DNA from: an uncultured bacterium
GTDB taxonomy: Bacteria; Krumholzibacteriota; Krumholzibacteriia; LZORAL124-64-63
NCBI GenBank assembly: GCA_903912525.1
Contig: CAIWHK010000028.1
Span: 62,001 to 126,000, forward strand
Direction: 5' to 3'
DNA: 64,000 bases
The notes under the pieces are model-generated. The model saw nothing but the letters and a program-made list of their open reading frames with translations, was not told the DNA's origin and ran no database searches. Positions 8,180-17,609 of the stretch are shown piece after piece (position 1 is the first letter of the stretch; each line of letters begins with the position of its first letter). A program made the translations under genes and the position numbers.

Positions 8180-9496
8180 ATGAGCAGGGTCAAGGTCATC
8201 ATCCTGGGCGCCGCAGGGCGCGATTTCCACAACTTCAACTGCGTCTATCGCCAGAATCCCGCCTACGAGGTGGTCGCCTTCACGGCGACGCAGATCCCCG
8301 ACATCGACGGTCGGCGCTACCCGGCTTCGCTGGCGGGCCCGCACTACCCCGAGGGCATCCCCATCGAGGACGAGGCGAACCTCCTGGACGTCATCAAGCG
8401 CACCGGCGCCGAGCTGTGCGTCATGGCCTACAGCGACCGCTCCTACCAGCAGGTGATGAGCCTGGCGTCGATCGTCAACGCCGCCGGCGCCGACTTCGCG
8501 ATGCTGGGCGAGCGCCTCACCGAGCTGAAGAGCACCAAGCCCGTCATCAGCGTGGGCGCCGTGCGCACCGGCTGCGGCAAGAGCCAGACCAGCCGGCGCA
8601 TCTGCGAGATCCTGCGCAAGGCCGGCAAGAAGGTCGTCGCGGTGCGCCACCCGATGCCCTACGGCGACCTCGAGGCCCAGCGCGTGCAGCGCTTCGCCAC
8701 GATCGCCGACCTCGCCAAGCACAACTGCACCATCGAGGAGATGGAGGAGTACGAGCCGCACGTGGCCGTCGGCGGCGTCATCTACGCCGGCGTCGACTAC
8801 GAGGCCATCCTGCGCGAGGCCGAGAAGGAAGCCGACATCATCCTCTGGGACGGCGGCAACAACGACACGCCGTTCTTCAAGAGCGACCTGCACGTCGTGG
8901 TCGCCGACCCGCACCGCGCCGGGCACGAAAACTCGTACTACCCGAGCGAGACGAACGTGCGCCTGGCCGACGTCGTCATCATCAACAAGGTCGTCGAGGC
9001 CGAGTTCGAGAACATCGAACTGGTGCGCAGCAACATCCGCGAGATCAACCCGAAGGCGATCATCATCGACGCGGCGAGCCCGCTGACGATCACCGGTGAT
9101 GTCGACCTGGTCGGCAAGCGCGTGCTGGTCGTCGAGGACGGCCCGACCCTGACGCACGGCGACATGAAGTTCGGCGCCGGCGTCGTCGCGGCGCTGCGCC
9201 TGGGCGCCGGCGAACTGGTGGACCCGCGCCCCTGGGCGCGCGGCCGCCTGGCCGAGACGTTCGAGAAGTACCCGGACATCGGCACGCTGCTGCCGGCGAT
9301 GGGCTACGGCGACGAGCAGAAGGCCGACCTTGAGGCGACCATCAACGCCGTCGAGTGCGACGTCGTGGTCATCGGCACGCCGATCGACCTCAGCCGCATC
9401 GTGAAGATCAACAAGCCCACCGTGCGCGTGGGTTACGAACTCCAGGAGATCGGCTCGCCGAACCTGGAACAGGTGCTGGCCCGCTTCATCGGCTAG
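8180..9496 (+). CDS. Cyclic 2,3-diphosphoglycerate synthetase-like P-loop protein
   Basis: The 438-aa protein resembles the cyclic 2,3-diphosphoglycerate synthetase (cDPGS) family known from methanogens, which cyclises 2,3-bisphosphoglycerate with ATP. An N-terminal Rossmann-like region (VKVIILGAAGRDFHNFN) is followed by a P-loop, GAVRTGCGKS (residues 126-135), then RHPMPYGDL, WDGGNNDTPF and DPHRAGHE, which are characteristic of this family. Bacterial homologues are often annotated as a GTPase. It lies directly upstream of sucCD and ndk, a central-metabolism setting. The ATG follows GAGGGGA. The family call is fairly sure; the reaction in this organism is not proven. Confidence 0.75.
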   Translation: MSRVKVIILGAAGRDFHNFNCVYRQNPAYEVVAFTATQIPDIDGRRYPASLAGPHYPEGIPIEDEANLLDVIKRTGAELCVMAYSDRSYQQVMSLASIVNAAGADFAMLGERLTELKSTKPVISVGAVRTGCGKSQTSRRICEILRKAGKKVVAVRHPMPYGDLEAQRVQRFATIADLAKHNCTIEEMEEYEPHVAVGGVIYAGVDYEAILREAEKEADIILWDGGNNDTPFFKSDLHVVVADPHRAGHENSYYPSETNVRLADVVIINKVVEAEFENIELVRSNIREINPKAIIIDAASPLTITGDVDLVGKRVLVVEDGPTLTHGDMKFGAGVVAALRLGAGELVDPRPWARGRLAETFEKYPDIGTLLPAMGYGDEQKADLEATINAVECDVVVIGTPIDLSRIVKINKPTVRVGYELQEIGSPNLEQVLARFIG

Positions 9497-9507
9497 CGAC
9501 CCACGGG

Positions 9508-9534
9508 GGGCCGGGCGCAACGGGCGCCCGGCCC
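9508..9534 (+). terminator. Strong hairpin between the cDPGS-like gene and sucC
   Basis: GGGCCGGGCGC (9508-9518) pairs perfectly with GCGCCCGGCCC (9524-9534) around a 5-base loop. There is no U run, so it could be a terminator, a pause site or an mRNA-stability element. Confidence 0.5.
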
Positions 9535-9556
9535 GCCAACCACCGGGAGGAAGTGC

Positions 9557-10690
9557 GTGAATATCCACGAATACCAGGCGAAGGAGATCTTCGCGCGCCA
9601 CGGCCTGCCGGTGCCGCCCGGCGAGGTGGCCACGACGGTCGGCGAGGCGGTCGCGCTGGCAGGCAAGTTCGGCCTGCCGGTGATGGTCAAGTCGCAGGTC
9701 CTGACCGGTGGCCGCGGCAAGGCCGGCGGCGTCAAGTTCTGCAAGACCATCGATGATGTGAAGGAGAACGCCTCCAACATCCTCGGCATGGACATCAAGG
9801 GCCACATCGTGCGCCGGGTCCTGGTCACGCCGGCCCTGGACATCGCCAGCGAGTTCTACATCGGCATGCTGATCGACCGCACGTCGCAGCGCGTGCTGCT
9901 GATGTGCAGCGCCGAAGGCGGCATGGAGATCGAGCAGGTGGCCAAGGACAAGCCCGAGGCCATCCTCAAGCTCGCCATCGACCCGCGCTATGGCCTGCTC
10001 GATCACGAAGCGCTCGAACTCGGCCTGAAGATGTGCCCGGGCGAGGTCAAGAAGGCCCGCCAGATGGCCAACGCCATGCAGAAGCTGTACACGGTCTTCC
10101 TGGCCGCCGACGCCAGCCTGGCCGAGATCAACCCGTTCATCTTCACGCCCGACGGCGTCGGCCACGCCATCGACGGCAAGGTCAGCTTCGACGACAACGC
10201 CATGTACCGCCACGCGGACTATGAGGCGCTGCGCGACCTCGAGGCCGAGGATCCGGCCGAGCGCCAGGCGCGCGAGGCGAACCTCAGCTTCGTGAAGCTC
10301 GAGGGCAACGTCGGCTGCCTGGTCAACGGCGCCGGCCTCGCGATGGCGACGATGGACCTGGTCAAGTACTACGGCGGCCAGCCGGCGAACTTCCTGGACA
10401 TCGGCGGCAGCTCGAATCCCGAGAAGGTCGTCAACGCCCTGCGGATCATCCTGCAGGACAAGGCCGTGAAGGTCATCCTGTTCAACATCTTCGGCGGCAT
10501 CACGCGCTGCGACGACGTGGCCAACGGCATCATCAAGGCCACCGAGATGATGACCATCGACGTGCCCATCGTCGTGCGCCTGACGGGCACCAACGAGGCG
10601 GAGGGCCGCGCCCTTCTTTCGAAGACGAAGCTCCACCCGGCCGAGACCATGGACGAGGCGGTCCAGAAGGCGATCGCGCTCGCGGGCTAG
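9557..10690 (+). CDS. sucC: Succinyl-CoA synthetase (ADP-forming) beta subunit
   Basis: SucC forms the nucleotide-binding half of succinyl-CoA synthetase, the substrate-level phosphorylation step of the TCA cycle. The 377-aa protein starts with the typical MNIHEYQAKEIFARHG, has an ATP-grasp fold with VLTGGRGKAGGVK, and a C-terminal CoA-ligase domain containing NFLDIGGSS and FNIFGGITRCD. The GTG start at 9557 follows GGGAGG. sucD follows with its own ribosome-binding site. The length is slightly below the usual 385-390 aa, with no motif missing. Confidence 0.96.
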   Translation: MNIHEYQAKEIFARHGLPVPPGEVATTVGEAVALAGKFGLPVMVKSQVLTGGRGKAGGVKFCKTIDDVKENASNILGMDIKGHIVRRVLVTPALDIASEFYIGMLIDRTSQRVLLMCSAEGGMEIEQVAKDKPEAILKLAIDPRYGLLDHEALELGLKMCPGEVKKARQMANAMQKLYTVFLAADASLAEINPFIFTPDGVGHAIDGKVSFDDNAMYRHADYEALRDLEAEDPAERQAREANLSFVKLEGNVGCLVNGAGLAMATMDLVKYYGGQPANFLDIGGSSNPEKVVNALRIILQDKAVKVILFNIFGGITRCDDVANGIIKATEMMTIDVPIVVRLTGTNEAEGRALLSKTKLHPAETMDEAVQKAIALAG

Positions 10691-10756
10691 AGGTCATTTT
10701 CGTCGGTAACCTTGCGCGGGCCGCAGATGCCCGCTGCCAATAAGGAGAGATTCGTC

Positions 10757-11632
10757 ATGGCGATTTTCGTCGACAAGGACACCCGGGTCGTGGTCCAGGG
10801 CATCACCGGCCGCGACGGCGGGTTCCACACCAGCGAGATGATGGCCTACGGCACCAAGGTCGTGGCCGGCTGCACGCCGGGTCGCGGCGGCCAGAAGTTC
10901 GAGAACAAGGTCCCCGTGTTCGACACCGTCCGCGAGGCCGTGCTGAACGAGGGCGCCAACACGTCGGTCATCTTCGTGCCGCCCGCGGGCGCGGCCGGCG
11001 CGATCATGGAAGCGGCGGATGCCGGCTGCAAGCTGGTCGTCTGCATCACCGAGGGCGTGCCCACGGTGGACATGGTGCGGGTCATGCCGTACCTGAAGGA
11101 GCGCGGCGTGCGCCTGGTCGGGCCGAACTGCCCCGGCCTGCTGGCGCCCGGCATCGCGAAGCTGGGCATCCTGCCCGCGTCGATCGTCAAGGAAGGCCCC
11201 GTGGGCCTGGTCAGCCGCAGCGGCACGCTCACCTACGAAGTCGTGTTCCAGCTGACCGCGGCGGGCCTGGGCCAGACCACCTGCCTGGGCATCGGCGGCG
11301 ACCCGATCATCGGGACGAACTTCCTGGACGCCATCGAGGCCTTCAACGCCGACCCGGCGACCGAGGCCTTCGTGATGATCGGCGAGATCGGCGGCGACGC
11401 CGAGGAGAAGGCGGCCGCGTACATCAAGGCCCACGTCAAGAAGCCGGTCGTCAGCTTCATCGCCGGCCAGACCGCGCCTCCGGGCAAGCGGATGGGCCAC
11501 GCCGGTGCGATCGTGTCCGGCGGCACGGGCACCGCGGCCGAGAAGAAGCGGGCGCTCAACGACGCCGGCATCCCGGTGGCCGAGCGGCCGATGGACATCG
11601 TGCCGGCGCTCAAGAGCATCTGGAAGCGGTAG
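10757..11632 (+). CDS. sucD: Succinyl-CoA synthetase alpha subunit
   Basis: SucD binds CoA and carries the phosphohistidine of succinyl-CoA synthetase. The 291-aa protein has the CoA-binding Rossmann domain ([15 protein letters not shown]), [11 protein letters not shown], the SRSGTLTYE loop and the active-site region [10 protein letters not shown], whose histidine becomes phosphorylated. ATG 10757 is preceded by AAGGAGAGA at an ideal distance, so the longer frame to 10712 was not used. It ends 46 bp before a hairpin. Confidence 0.96.
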   Translation: MAIFVDKDTRVVVQGITGRDGGFHTSEMMAYGTKVVAGCTPGRGGQKFENKVPVFDTVREAVLNEGANTSVIFVPPAGAAGAIMEAADAGCKLVVCITEGVPTVDMVRVMPYLKERGVRLVGPNCPGLLAPGIAKLGILPASIVKEGPVGLVSRSGTLTYEVVFQLTAAGLGQTTCLGIGGDPIIGTNFLDAIEAFNADPATEAFVMIGEIGGDAEEKAAAYIKAHVKKPVVSFIAGQTAPPGKRMGHAGAIVSGGTGTAAEKKRALNDAGIPVAERPMDIVPALKSIWKR

Positions 11633-11678
11633 GGCGCAGCCCTGCCAGTGACGTTGGAAGTCGTGGCATGTTTTAACA

Positions 11679-11713
11679 GCGAGCGGGCCCGGCCCACAGG
11701 CGGACCCGCTCGC
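11679..11713 (+). terminator. Hairpin downstream of sucD
   Basis: GCGAGCGGG (11679-11687) pairs with CCCGCTCGC (11705-11713) around a GC-rich 17-base loop. It sits in the sucD-ndk spacer and lacks a clear U tract, so it is a possible terminator or processing site. Confidence 0.5.
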
Positions 11714-11742
11714 CCTTGACCAACAGGAGAGGGACCGAAGCG

Positions 11743-12144
11743 ATGCAGCAGACCTATTTCATGATCAAGCCCGAGATCGTCCGCGAGGGCAGGCACGTGG
11801 GCGATATCCTGGCGATCGCCAACCGCGCCGGCTTCAAGATCACCGGCCTGGCCATGCGCCAGCTGGACCGCCCCCTGGTGGAGGATTTCTACGGCGAGCA
11901 CCGCGAGCGCGGCTTCTACAAGGACCTCTGCGACTACATCTGCAGCGGCCCGGTCGTGACCATCCGGCTCGAGCGCGAGAATGCCGTTGCTGCCCTGCGG
12001 GCCCTGATCGGCGCCACCAACCCGGCCGAGGCCGCGGTCGGCACCATCCGCAGCCTGTACGGCGAGTCGCTGTCCTTCAACGCGGTCCACGCCTCGGCGA
12101 ACCCCGAGGATGCGGCCCGCGAATTGAAATTGATTTTCGGTTAG
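11743..12144 (+). CDS. ndk: Nucleoside diphosphate kinase
   Basis: NDK transfers the gamma phosphate between nucleoside triphosphates and diphosphates through a phosphohistidine. The 133-aa protein has the family pattern MIKPE near the start, FYGEHRERGFY, SGPVVTIRLE, GATNPAEAAVGTIR and NAVHASAN, whose His116 is the catalytic residue. Two positions differ from the usual consensus: KPE in place of KPD, and SAN in place of SDS after the histidine. ATG 11743 follows AGGAGAGGG. Being next to sucCD fits nucleotide charging by succinyl-CoA synthetase. Confidence 0.93.
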   Translation: MQQTYFMIKPEIVREGRHVGDILAIANRAGFKITGLAMRQLDRPLVEDFYGEHRERGFYKDLCDYICSGPVVTIRLERENAVAALRALIGATNPAEAAVGTIRSLYGESLSFNAVHASANPEDAARELKLIFG

Positions 12145-12211
12145 CCCGCCGGGCGGCCACGGCTGCCCACGCTGCCTCCGGGTCGGGCCGGGACCTTGCC
12201 GGGTCCCGGTC

Positions 12212-12240
12212 TTGACACCCGGCAGGGAGCCTATTAAGGT
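12212..12240 (+). promoter_or_regulatory. Sigma-70-type promoter for the yceD-rpmF-fab operon
   Basis: TTGACA (12212-12217), a 17-bp spacer and TAAGGT (12235-12240) lie about 30 bases upstream of the yceD start. An alternative -10, TATTAA (12232-12237), has a shorter spacer. Confidence 0.6.
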
Positions 12241-12268
12241 TTGTCGTTCGCAAAAAGGCGCACCGGAT

Positions 12269-12748
12269 ATGTATCTGGACCTCGACAGGACCCCCGCGGG
12301 CCGCTCCGAACTCGATGTCGCCGGCACGGTGGCGCTCGGACTGGGAGAGGGGTTCGCTCCGGAAGCGACGATCAGCGGCGAACTTACGCTGCAGAATCTC
12401 GAGAGCCGCGTGCTGGCTTCCGGTACGCTCCAGGCCTCGGGGATGGCGGAGTGCGCGCGCTGTCTGTCGGCGTTCGCGATGCGCTGGGACGTGCCGGTGG
12501 AGTTGATGGTCCTGCGGGACCCGCATTCGAACGAGACCGAGGGCGACACGTTGCTCATCCTGCAGCGCGATGGCGAGGTCGACCTTGCCGAATCGTTGCG
12601 CGAGAGCGCGGCCCTGGCTTACCCGCAGATGACGATCTGCCGCGACGAATGCCGCGGGCTGTGCGCTTCGTGCGGCGCTGATTTGAACGACGGCCCCTGC
12701 GGGTGCGTCGAGGAACCTGTCGACCCTCGCTGGGAAGGGCTGCCCTGA
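12269..12748 (+). CDS. yceD: YceD/DUF177 family protein
   Basis: YceD proteins are commonly encoded just before rpmF and in plants and bacteria are linked to 23S rRNA accumulation. The 159-aa protein carries the family core ASGTLQASGMAECARCLSAF and a cysteine-rich C-terminus with CRDECRGLCASCG followed by CGC, likely a metal-binding knuckle. ATG 12269 was chosen because the conserved N-terminus begins there. It opens the operon rpmF-plsX-fabD-fabG-acpP-fabF-rnc, a classic arrangement. Confidence 0.88.
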   Translation: MYLDLDRTPAGRSELDVAGTVALGLGEGFAPEATISGELTLQNLESRVLASGTLQASGMAECARCLSAFAMRWDVPVELMVLRDPHSNETEGDTLLILQRDGEVDLAESLRESAALAYPQMTICRDECRGLCASCGADLNDGPCGCVEEPVDPRWEGLP

Positions 12749-12822
12749 GCCCCGCTGGCGCAACGTCGACCTGACTGCAGTAATTGACCCGACTTGAAAA
12801 CGTCCGTAACCGGAGGCGTCCC

Positions 12823-13002
12823 ATGGCTGTCCCAAGGAAAAAGACCTCGCCGTCCCGCAAGGGCCTGCGTCGCGCCAACTGGCACCTGACCAAGCCGGAT
12901 CCGAACAAGTGCCCGCATTGCAGCGCGCCGCGGCTGCCTCACCGTGTTTGCCGCGAGTGCGGCTACTACGGTGACCGCGAGGTCCTGGTCGTCGAGAAGT
13001 AG
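12823..13002 (+). CDS. rpmF: 50S ribosomal protein L32
   Basis: This is a 59-aa large-subunit protein of the zinc-containing type, with MAVPRKKTSPSRKGLRR at the start and paired CPHC (residues 30-33) and CREC (43-46) forming a zinc ribbon. ATG 12823 follows CGGAGG. It lies between yceD and plsX, the usual linkage of ribosome and phospholipid synthesis. Confidence 0.97.
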   Translation: MAVPRKKTSPSRKGLRRANWHLTKPDPNKCPHCSAPRLPHRVCRECGYYGDREVLVVEK

Positions 13003-13119
13003 GCGTCGGGAATCAGGCGGCAGCCCGGCGACGGGCGCCACAGGGAGAGGGATCGGCGAGTCCGCCGACCCGATGATGCACCGGGCCCACCGGCCCGCAC
13101 CGGCAGGGAGGTCGGCGCC

Positions 13120-14109
13120 ATGGACGACACCAGACCCGTTATCGCGGTCGACGCCATGGGTGGCGACCACGGACCGCAGGTGGTGGTGCCGGGCGCGCTG
13201 GCCGGCCTGACTCCCGATTCGCCGTACCGCATCGCGCTGTACGGTGATCCGCAGCGTATCGAGGATGCCCTCGGTGGCTTGTCCATCGAGGGCCTTCCCG
13301 TATCCATCGTCCCCTGCACGCAGGACATCGAGATGGGCGAGGAGCCGGCGGCCGCCATCCGCGGCAAGCCGGACAGCCCGATCGTGCGCGCCATGGTCGA
13401 CCAGAAGGCGGGCAAGGTGCAGGCCGTCATCTCGGCCGGTTCGACGGGTGCGATGGTCGCCGCCAGCCTGATCATCCTCAAGCGCCTGCCGGGCGTCGAC
13501 CGCCCCGCCATCGCCACGCGCATCCCGACTGTCAAGGGCGAGCTGCTGCTGCTGGACGTCGGCGCCAACACCGAGTGCACGTCCGACCACCTGGTCAGCT
13601 TCGCGCGCATGGGCACCCTGTTTGCGCGCGAGATCCTGGGCGTTGCCGAGCCCGCCGTCGCCCAGCTGAACATCGGCGCCGAGGCCAAGAAGGGCACCAA
13701 GGTCAATGTCGAGACCTACGAGCGCCTGACGCAGGGACCGCTCAACTTCATCGGCAACATCGAGGGCAACAACCTGATGCTCGGGCCGTGCGACGTCGTC
13801 GTGACCGACGGCTACACCGGCAACATCACGCTCAAGCTGATCGAGGGCTTCGCGCGTTTCATGGGCGCGCTCAGCCAGCGCCCCGACCTCGGCGAGCAGG
13901 AGCGCACGGCCTTCCGGCCCGTGCTCGGCTTCCTGCAGAAGAACTTCTCGTACGAGGTGTACGGCGGAGCCATGCTCCTGGGTGTGGCCGGCGTCAGCAT
14001 CATCGCGCACGGGCGCAGCACGCCGCGCGCCATCACCGGCGCCGTCGGCGAGGCCTGGGCGCAGATCCGCCACGACCTGCCCGGCAAGCTCGCCGCGGCC
14101 GGCGCCTGA
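13120..14109 (+). CDS. plsX: Phosphate acyltransferase PlsX
   Basis: PlsX makes acyl-phosphate from acyl-ACP, the first step of bacterial phospholipid synthesis in the PlsX/PlsY route. The 329-aa protein has the signature AVDAMGGDHGP near the N-terminus, SAGSTGAMVAA, the LLDVGANTEC segment and the VVTDGYTGN core, all typical. The ATG follows AGGGAGG. It acts at the membrane surface upstream of FabD in the same operon. Confidence 0.97.
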   Translation: MDDTRPVIAVDAMGGDHGPQVVVPGALAGLTPDSPYRIALYGDPQRIEDALGGLSIEGLPVSIVPCTQDIEMGEEPAAAIRGKPDSPIVRAMVDQKAGKVQAVISAGSTGAMVAASLIILKRLPGVDRPAIATRIPTVKGELLLLDVGANTECTSDHLVSFARMGTLFAREILGVAEPAVAQLNIGAEAKKGTKVNVETYERLTQGPLNFIGNIEGNNLMLGPCDVVVTDGYTGNITLKLIEGFARFMGALSQRPDLGEQERTAFRPVLGFLQKNFSYEVYGGAMLLGVAGVSIIAHGRSTPRAITGAVGEAWAQIRHDLPGKLAAAGA

Positions 14110-14138
14110 CGCCGCAGCGTCCGCCAACCGGAGGCTCC

Positions 14139-15122
14139 ATGCAGAACGTCCTGCACCGCGTTCCCATGATCTTTCCCGGCCAGGCCTCACAGGCCGTGGG
14201 CATGGCCCGCGATGTCGCGGGCCTGTCGGGCGCCGCAGGCGAGTTCCTGCGCGCCGTCGACGGCGCCCTCGGTTTCGGCCTGACCGACATCATGTTCGAC
14301 GGTCCCATCGAGACCCTGACCGAGACACGCAACGCTCAACCGGCCATCCTCGCGCATTCGGTGGCCGTCGTGCTTGCCCTGCGCGAACGCGGCATCGCGC
14401 CGTCGCTCGTGGCCGGCCATTCGCTGGGCGAGTACAGCGCCGCGGCCGCCGCGGGCGCCCTGGCGCCGCTCGACGCGCTGCGCGCGGTGCGCCGTCGGGG
14501 TGAATTGATGTTTGCCGCCGGCACCGAGGTGCCCGGGGCGATGGCCGCGGTCATGGGTCTTTCGGCCGACAAGGTCGCGGCCGTCTGCCGCGAGGTGAGC
14601 GCGGCGCACGGCGTCGTCGTGCTGGCCAACCACAACTCCGACGTGCAGGTCGCCATTTCGGGCGAGGTCGCGGCCGTGGCCGCGGCCGGCCCGGCGCTGA
14701 CCGCCGCCGGCGCCAAGCGCGTGATCCCGCTGAATGTCAGCGGCGCCTTCCATTCGCCGCTGCTCGAGGGTGCGGCCGCGACGTTCCGCGACTTCCTGGC
14801 CACGCTGGCCATCGGCGAGCCCGCGGTGCCGCTGGTCGCCAACGTCAGCGCAGCCAGGGTGACGACAGCCGCCGCCCTGGCCGAGGGCTTCGGCCGGCAA
14901 CTCACCTCGTCGGTGCGCTGGCACGAGACGATGGAGGGCATCGCCGGGGCCGGGGCCGGCACGCCGCCGCCGTTCGTGCTGGAGGTGGGGCCGGGCAAGG
15001 TGCTGACCGGCCTGGCGCGCCGTGCCTACCCCGGGACGCAGTTCCTGCCCGTGGGCACCGTCGAGGAGATCGAAGCCCTGCCGGCCCTGCTGGCGGGCGG
15101 CGCCGCCGGCGCCGGCAACTGA
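14139..15122 (+). CDS. fabD: Malonyl-CoA:ACP transacylase
   Basis: FabD loads malonate onto acyl carrier protein. The 327-aa protein has the nucleophile motif GHSLGEYSA (Ser95), the catalytic histidine in GAFHSPLL and the C-terminal LEVGPGKVLTGL. The N-terminal oxyanion motif reads FPGQASQ where most relatives have FPGQGSQ, a Gly to Ala change that leaves the key Gln in place. ATG 14139 follows GGAGGC at a good distance; the open frame extends much further upstream but only as an overlap with plsX. Confidence 0.95.
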   Translation: MQNVLHRVPMIFPGQASQAVGMARDVAGLSGAAGEFLRAVDGALGFGLTDIMFDGPIETLTETRNAQPAILAHSVAVVLALRERGIAPSLVAGHSLGEYSAAAAAGALAPLDALRAVRRRGELMFAAGTEVPGAMAAVMGLSADKVAAVCREVSAAHGVVVLANHNSDVQVAISGEVAAVAAAGPALTAAGAKRVIPLNVSGAFHSPLLEGAAATFRDFLATLAIGEPAVPLVANVSAARVTTAAALAEGFGRQLTSSVRWHETMEGIAGAGAGTPPPFVLEVGPGKVLTGLARRAYPGTQFLPVGTVEEIEALPALLAGGAAGAGN

Positions 15123-15145
15123 ACCGACCCGATCAGGAGCAAGCC

Positions 15146-15889
15146 ATGGAACAGGGATCCAAGCCGGGAGCCGTGATCGTCACGGGAGCCAGCCGCGGCA
15201 TCGGCGAAGCCGTCGCCCGCGCGGCAGCCGCCGACGGGTGGCCGCTGGTCCTGGTCGCCCGCTCGGCCGACAAGCTGGCGACGCTGGCCGCAGAACTGGG
15301 CGGCCCGGAACACTGCCTGGCCTGCCCCGGCGACATCGGCAGCTGGGATGACGCCCAGCGCATCGCCCTGGCGGCCCAGGAGGCCTTCGGGAGCATCCAC
15401 GGGCTGGTCAACAACGCCGGGATCACCCGGGACGGCCTGTTCGTCCGCATGTCGCCCGAGCAGTGGCAGGCCCCCCTGGACGTAAACCTGAACGGGACGT
15501 TCTACTTTACACGGGCGGTGGCTCCCATTATGATGCGCCAGCGCCACGGACGGATCGTCAACATCACGTCCGTCATCGGCTTGACGGGAAATGCCGGGCA
15601 GGCCAACTACGCGGCCTCCAAGGCCGGCATCATCGCGCTGACCAAGTCGGTGGCCAAGGAACTCGGGAGCCGCGGGGTGACGTGCAACGCGGTGGCGCCG
15701 GGTTATGTTGTCACCGACATGACCGCCGACCTGCCCGAGAAGGTCCGGCTGGGCATGCTTGAGCGCATCCCGCTCAGACGTTTCGGCGAGCCGGGCGACA
15801 TTGCCGGCGTCGTCAGGTTCCTGTTGTCACCGGAAGCCGCGTACATCACCGCACAGACCCTGGTGGTGGACGGCGGCATGATCGCCTAG
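15146..15889 (+). CDS. fabG: 3-oxoacyl-ACP reductase FabG
   Basis: FabG reduces 3-oxoacyl-ACP with NADPH in fatty-acid elongation. The 247-aa short-chain dehydrogenase has the nucleotide motif TGASRGIG (residues 13-20), NNAG (89-92) and the catalytic Ser142, Tyr155 and Lys159 (YAASK). The C-terminal [18 protein letters not shown] is the usual FabG ending. The ATG follows AGGAGC. Its stop codon begins a 22-bp tandem repeat. Confidence 0.96.
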   Translation: MEQGSKPGAVIVTGASRGIGEAVARAAAADGWPLVLVARSADKLATLAAELGGPEHCLACPGDIGSWDDAQRIALAAQEAFGSIHGLVNNAGITRDGLFVRMSPEQWQAPLDVNLNGTFYFTRAVAPIMMRQRHGRIVNITSVIGLTGNAGQANYAASKAGIIALTKSVAKELGSRGVTCNAVAPGYVVTDMTADLPEKVRLGMLERIPLRRFGEPGDIAGVVRFLLSPEAAYITAQTLVVDGGMIA

Positions 15890-15930
15890 ATTCTCAAGAC
15901 CGCGAAACTAGATTCCCAGGACCGCAGAAG
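15887..15930 (+). repeat. 22-bp tandem duplication starting at the fabG stop codon
   Basis: Two adjacent units (15887-15908 and 15909-15930) both begin TAGATTC and match at 17 of 22 positions. The first TAG is the fabG stop. The repeat fills much of the fabG-acpP spacer. Confidence 0.8.
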
Positions 15931-15972
15931 CAGAGAACGACAGACCCCAGTCACCCGGGAGGGTACAGCGAC

Positions 15973-16209
15973 ATGGCCTCGATCCAGGAACAGGTTTACG
16001 AAATCATCCAGCGGAAGCTTTCGGTCAACGCCGAGCAGATCACCCCCGAGGCCTCGTTCACCGAGGACCTTGGCGCCGACTCGCTGGACACCGTCGAGCT
16101 CGTGATGGACCTCGAAGAGCAGTTCAACATCACGATCCCCGAAGAGGACCAGGAGAAGCTGCGCACCGTGCAGGACGCCATCGACTACCTCGAGGCCAAC
16201 CTCGAATAG
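15973..16209 (+). CDS. acpP: Acyl carrier protein
   Basis: ACP carries growing acyl chains on a 4'-phosphopantetheine arm. The 78-aa acidic protein has the DSLD attachment motif with Ser37 and the helix II segment [13 protein letters not shown]. It follows the ribosome-binding site GGGAGGGT and is typical in size and place, between fabG and fabF. Confidence 0.97.
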   Translation: MASIQEQVYEIIQRKLSVNAEQITPEASFTEDLGADSLDTVELVMDLEEQFNITIPEEDQEKLRTVQDAIDYLEANLE

Positions 16210-16229
16210 CGCCGCACGCCCGAGAAGAA

Positions 16230-16253
16230 CGGGTGCCCGTTTCGGGGCACCCG
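16230..16253 (+). terminator. Hairpin downstream of acpP
   Basis: CGGGTGCCC (16230-16238) pairs with GGGCACCCG (16245-16253) around a 6-base loop. No U tract follows. A stem here may stabilise the abundant acpP transcript or attenuate fabF. Confidence 0.5.
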
Positions 16254-16324
16254 GGGGTCCCTGACCCTGGTTTTCCCCGGCCCCGAACACGGCCGGGAGA
16301 TCGTCAATTCCAGGAGGTTGCGCC

Positions 16325-17584
16325 TTGGCCGCGCGAGCTGTCGTCGTCACCGGAATGGGTATGGTCACTGCCGTCGGACTGGATCGCGATTCCAGCTGGG
16401 AAGCGATGGTCGCCGGCCGTGGTGGCGTTGCCCCGCTACAGGGATTCGCTGACCTCACCGACTACAAGACGAACTTCGCCGCCCAGGTGAAGGGGTTCGA
16501 TCCCGAGACGATCATGGACCCGAAGGATGCCCGCAAGGCCGACCGCTTCGTCCATCTGGCGATGGCCGCGGCCGTGCAGGCCGTCGAGCAGGCCGGGCTG
16601 GCCGAGGCCTCAGCGTCCTGGTCGATCGCCGATTCATTCCGGGCCGGCGTCATCATCGGCTCGGGGATCGGCGGCATGGGCACCTTCGAGGAACAGCACA
16701 GCAAGCTGGTCGCCCGCGGCCCGCGCGCGGTCTCGCCGCTGTTCATCCCGATGATGATCAGCGACATGGCCGCCGGCCTGGTGTCGATCCGCTTCGGGTT
16801 CCGTGGCGCCAACTACTGCACGGTCAGCGCCTGCGCCTCGGGCGGCCACGCCATCGGCGCGGCCTTCGACCAGATCCGCCTCGGCAAGGCCGACATCATG
16901 ATCTGCGGCGGCTCGGAGGCGGCCGTCTGCCCGATGTCCATCAGCGGCTTCGCGAACATGAAGGCGTTGTCGTCGCGCAACGACGAACCGCACCGCGCCA
17001 GCCGTCCGTTCGACCGCGACCGCGACGGGTTCGTGCTGGGCGAGGGCGCCGGCATCCTGATCCTCGAGTCCGAGGAACACGCACTGGCCCGCGGCGCGAA
17101 GATCTACGGCGAGGTCTGCGGCTACGGCATGACGGCCGACGCCTACCACATGACGCAACCGGACAACGAAGGCACCGGCGCCATCGGTTCGATGACGCAG
17201 GCCATCCAGGACGCCGGGCTGCGGCTCGAGCAGATCGGTTACATCAACGCGCACGGCACCTCGACGCATTTCAACGACATGGTCGAGACGCGCGCCATCA
17301 AGAGCGTGTTCGGGGATCATGCGAAGAAGCTGAAGATCAGCTCGACCAAGTCGATGATCGGCCACCTGCTGGGCGCCGCCGGCGGCGTCGAGGCCGTGGT
17401 GACCATCCTGGCGATGCACGAGGGCATCCTGCCCCCGACGGTGAACCTCGAGAACCCGGATCCCGAGTGCGACCTGGACTACTGCGCCCTGACGGCCGTG
17501 AAGCAGGACGTGGAGTTCGCGCTGTCGAACTCGTTCGGCTTCGGCGGCCACAACCTGACTCTCTGCCTTGGCGCCCGGAGGTAG
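16325..17584 (+). CDS. fabF: 3-oxoacyl-ACP synthase II FabF
   Basis: FabF condenses malonyl-ACP with acyl-ACP in fatty-acid elongation. The 419-aa thiolase-fold enzyme has the nucleophile Cys170 in [10 protein letters not shown], the first histidine in [11 protein letters not shown] and the second in [13 protein letters not shown], plus [10 protein letters not shown] near the end. The start is TTG 16325 behind AGGAGG, giving [10 protein letters not shown], which aligns with the usual N-terminus. It sits between acpP and rnc. Confidence 0.96.
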   Translation: MAARAVVVTGMGMVTAVGLDRDSSWEAMVAGRGGVAPLQGFADLTDYKTNFAAQVKGFDPETIMDPKDARKADRFVHLAMAAAVQAVEQAGLAEASASWSIADSFRAGVIIGSGIGGMGTFEEQHSKLVARGPRAVSPLFIPMMISDMAAGLVSIRFGFRGANYCTVSACASGGHAIGAAFDQIRLGKADIMICGGSEAAVCPMSISGFANMKALSSRNDEPHRASRPFDRDRDGFVLGEGAGILILESEEHALARGAKIYGEVCGYGMTADAYHMTQPDNEGTGAIGSMTQAIQDAGLRLEQIGYINAHGTSTHFNDMVETRAIKSVFGDHAKKLKISSTKSMIGHLLGAAGGVEAVVTILAMHEGILPPTVNLENPDPECDLDYCALTAVKQDVEFALSNSFGFGGHNLTLCLGARR

Positions 17585-17609
17585 CGGAAGGACGGAAACG
17601 TCGTCGATC

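Noticed and set aside
8108..10636. Very long open frame on the minus strand (842 codons) opposite the cDPGS-like gene and sucC
   Set aside because: It mirrors the codon pattern of strong plus-strand genes in GC-rich DNA, and its translation is rich in Asp, His, Arg and Val with no family pattern.
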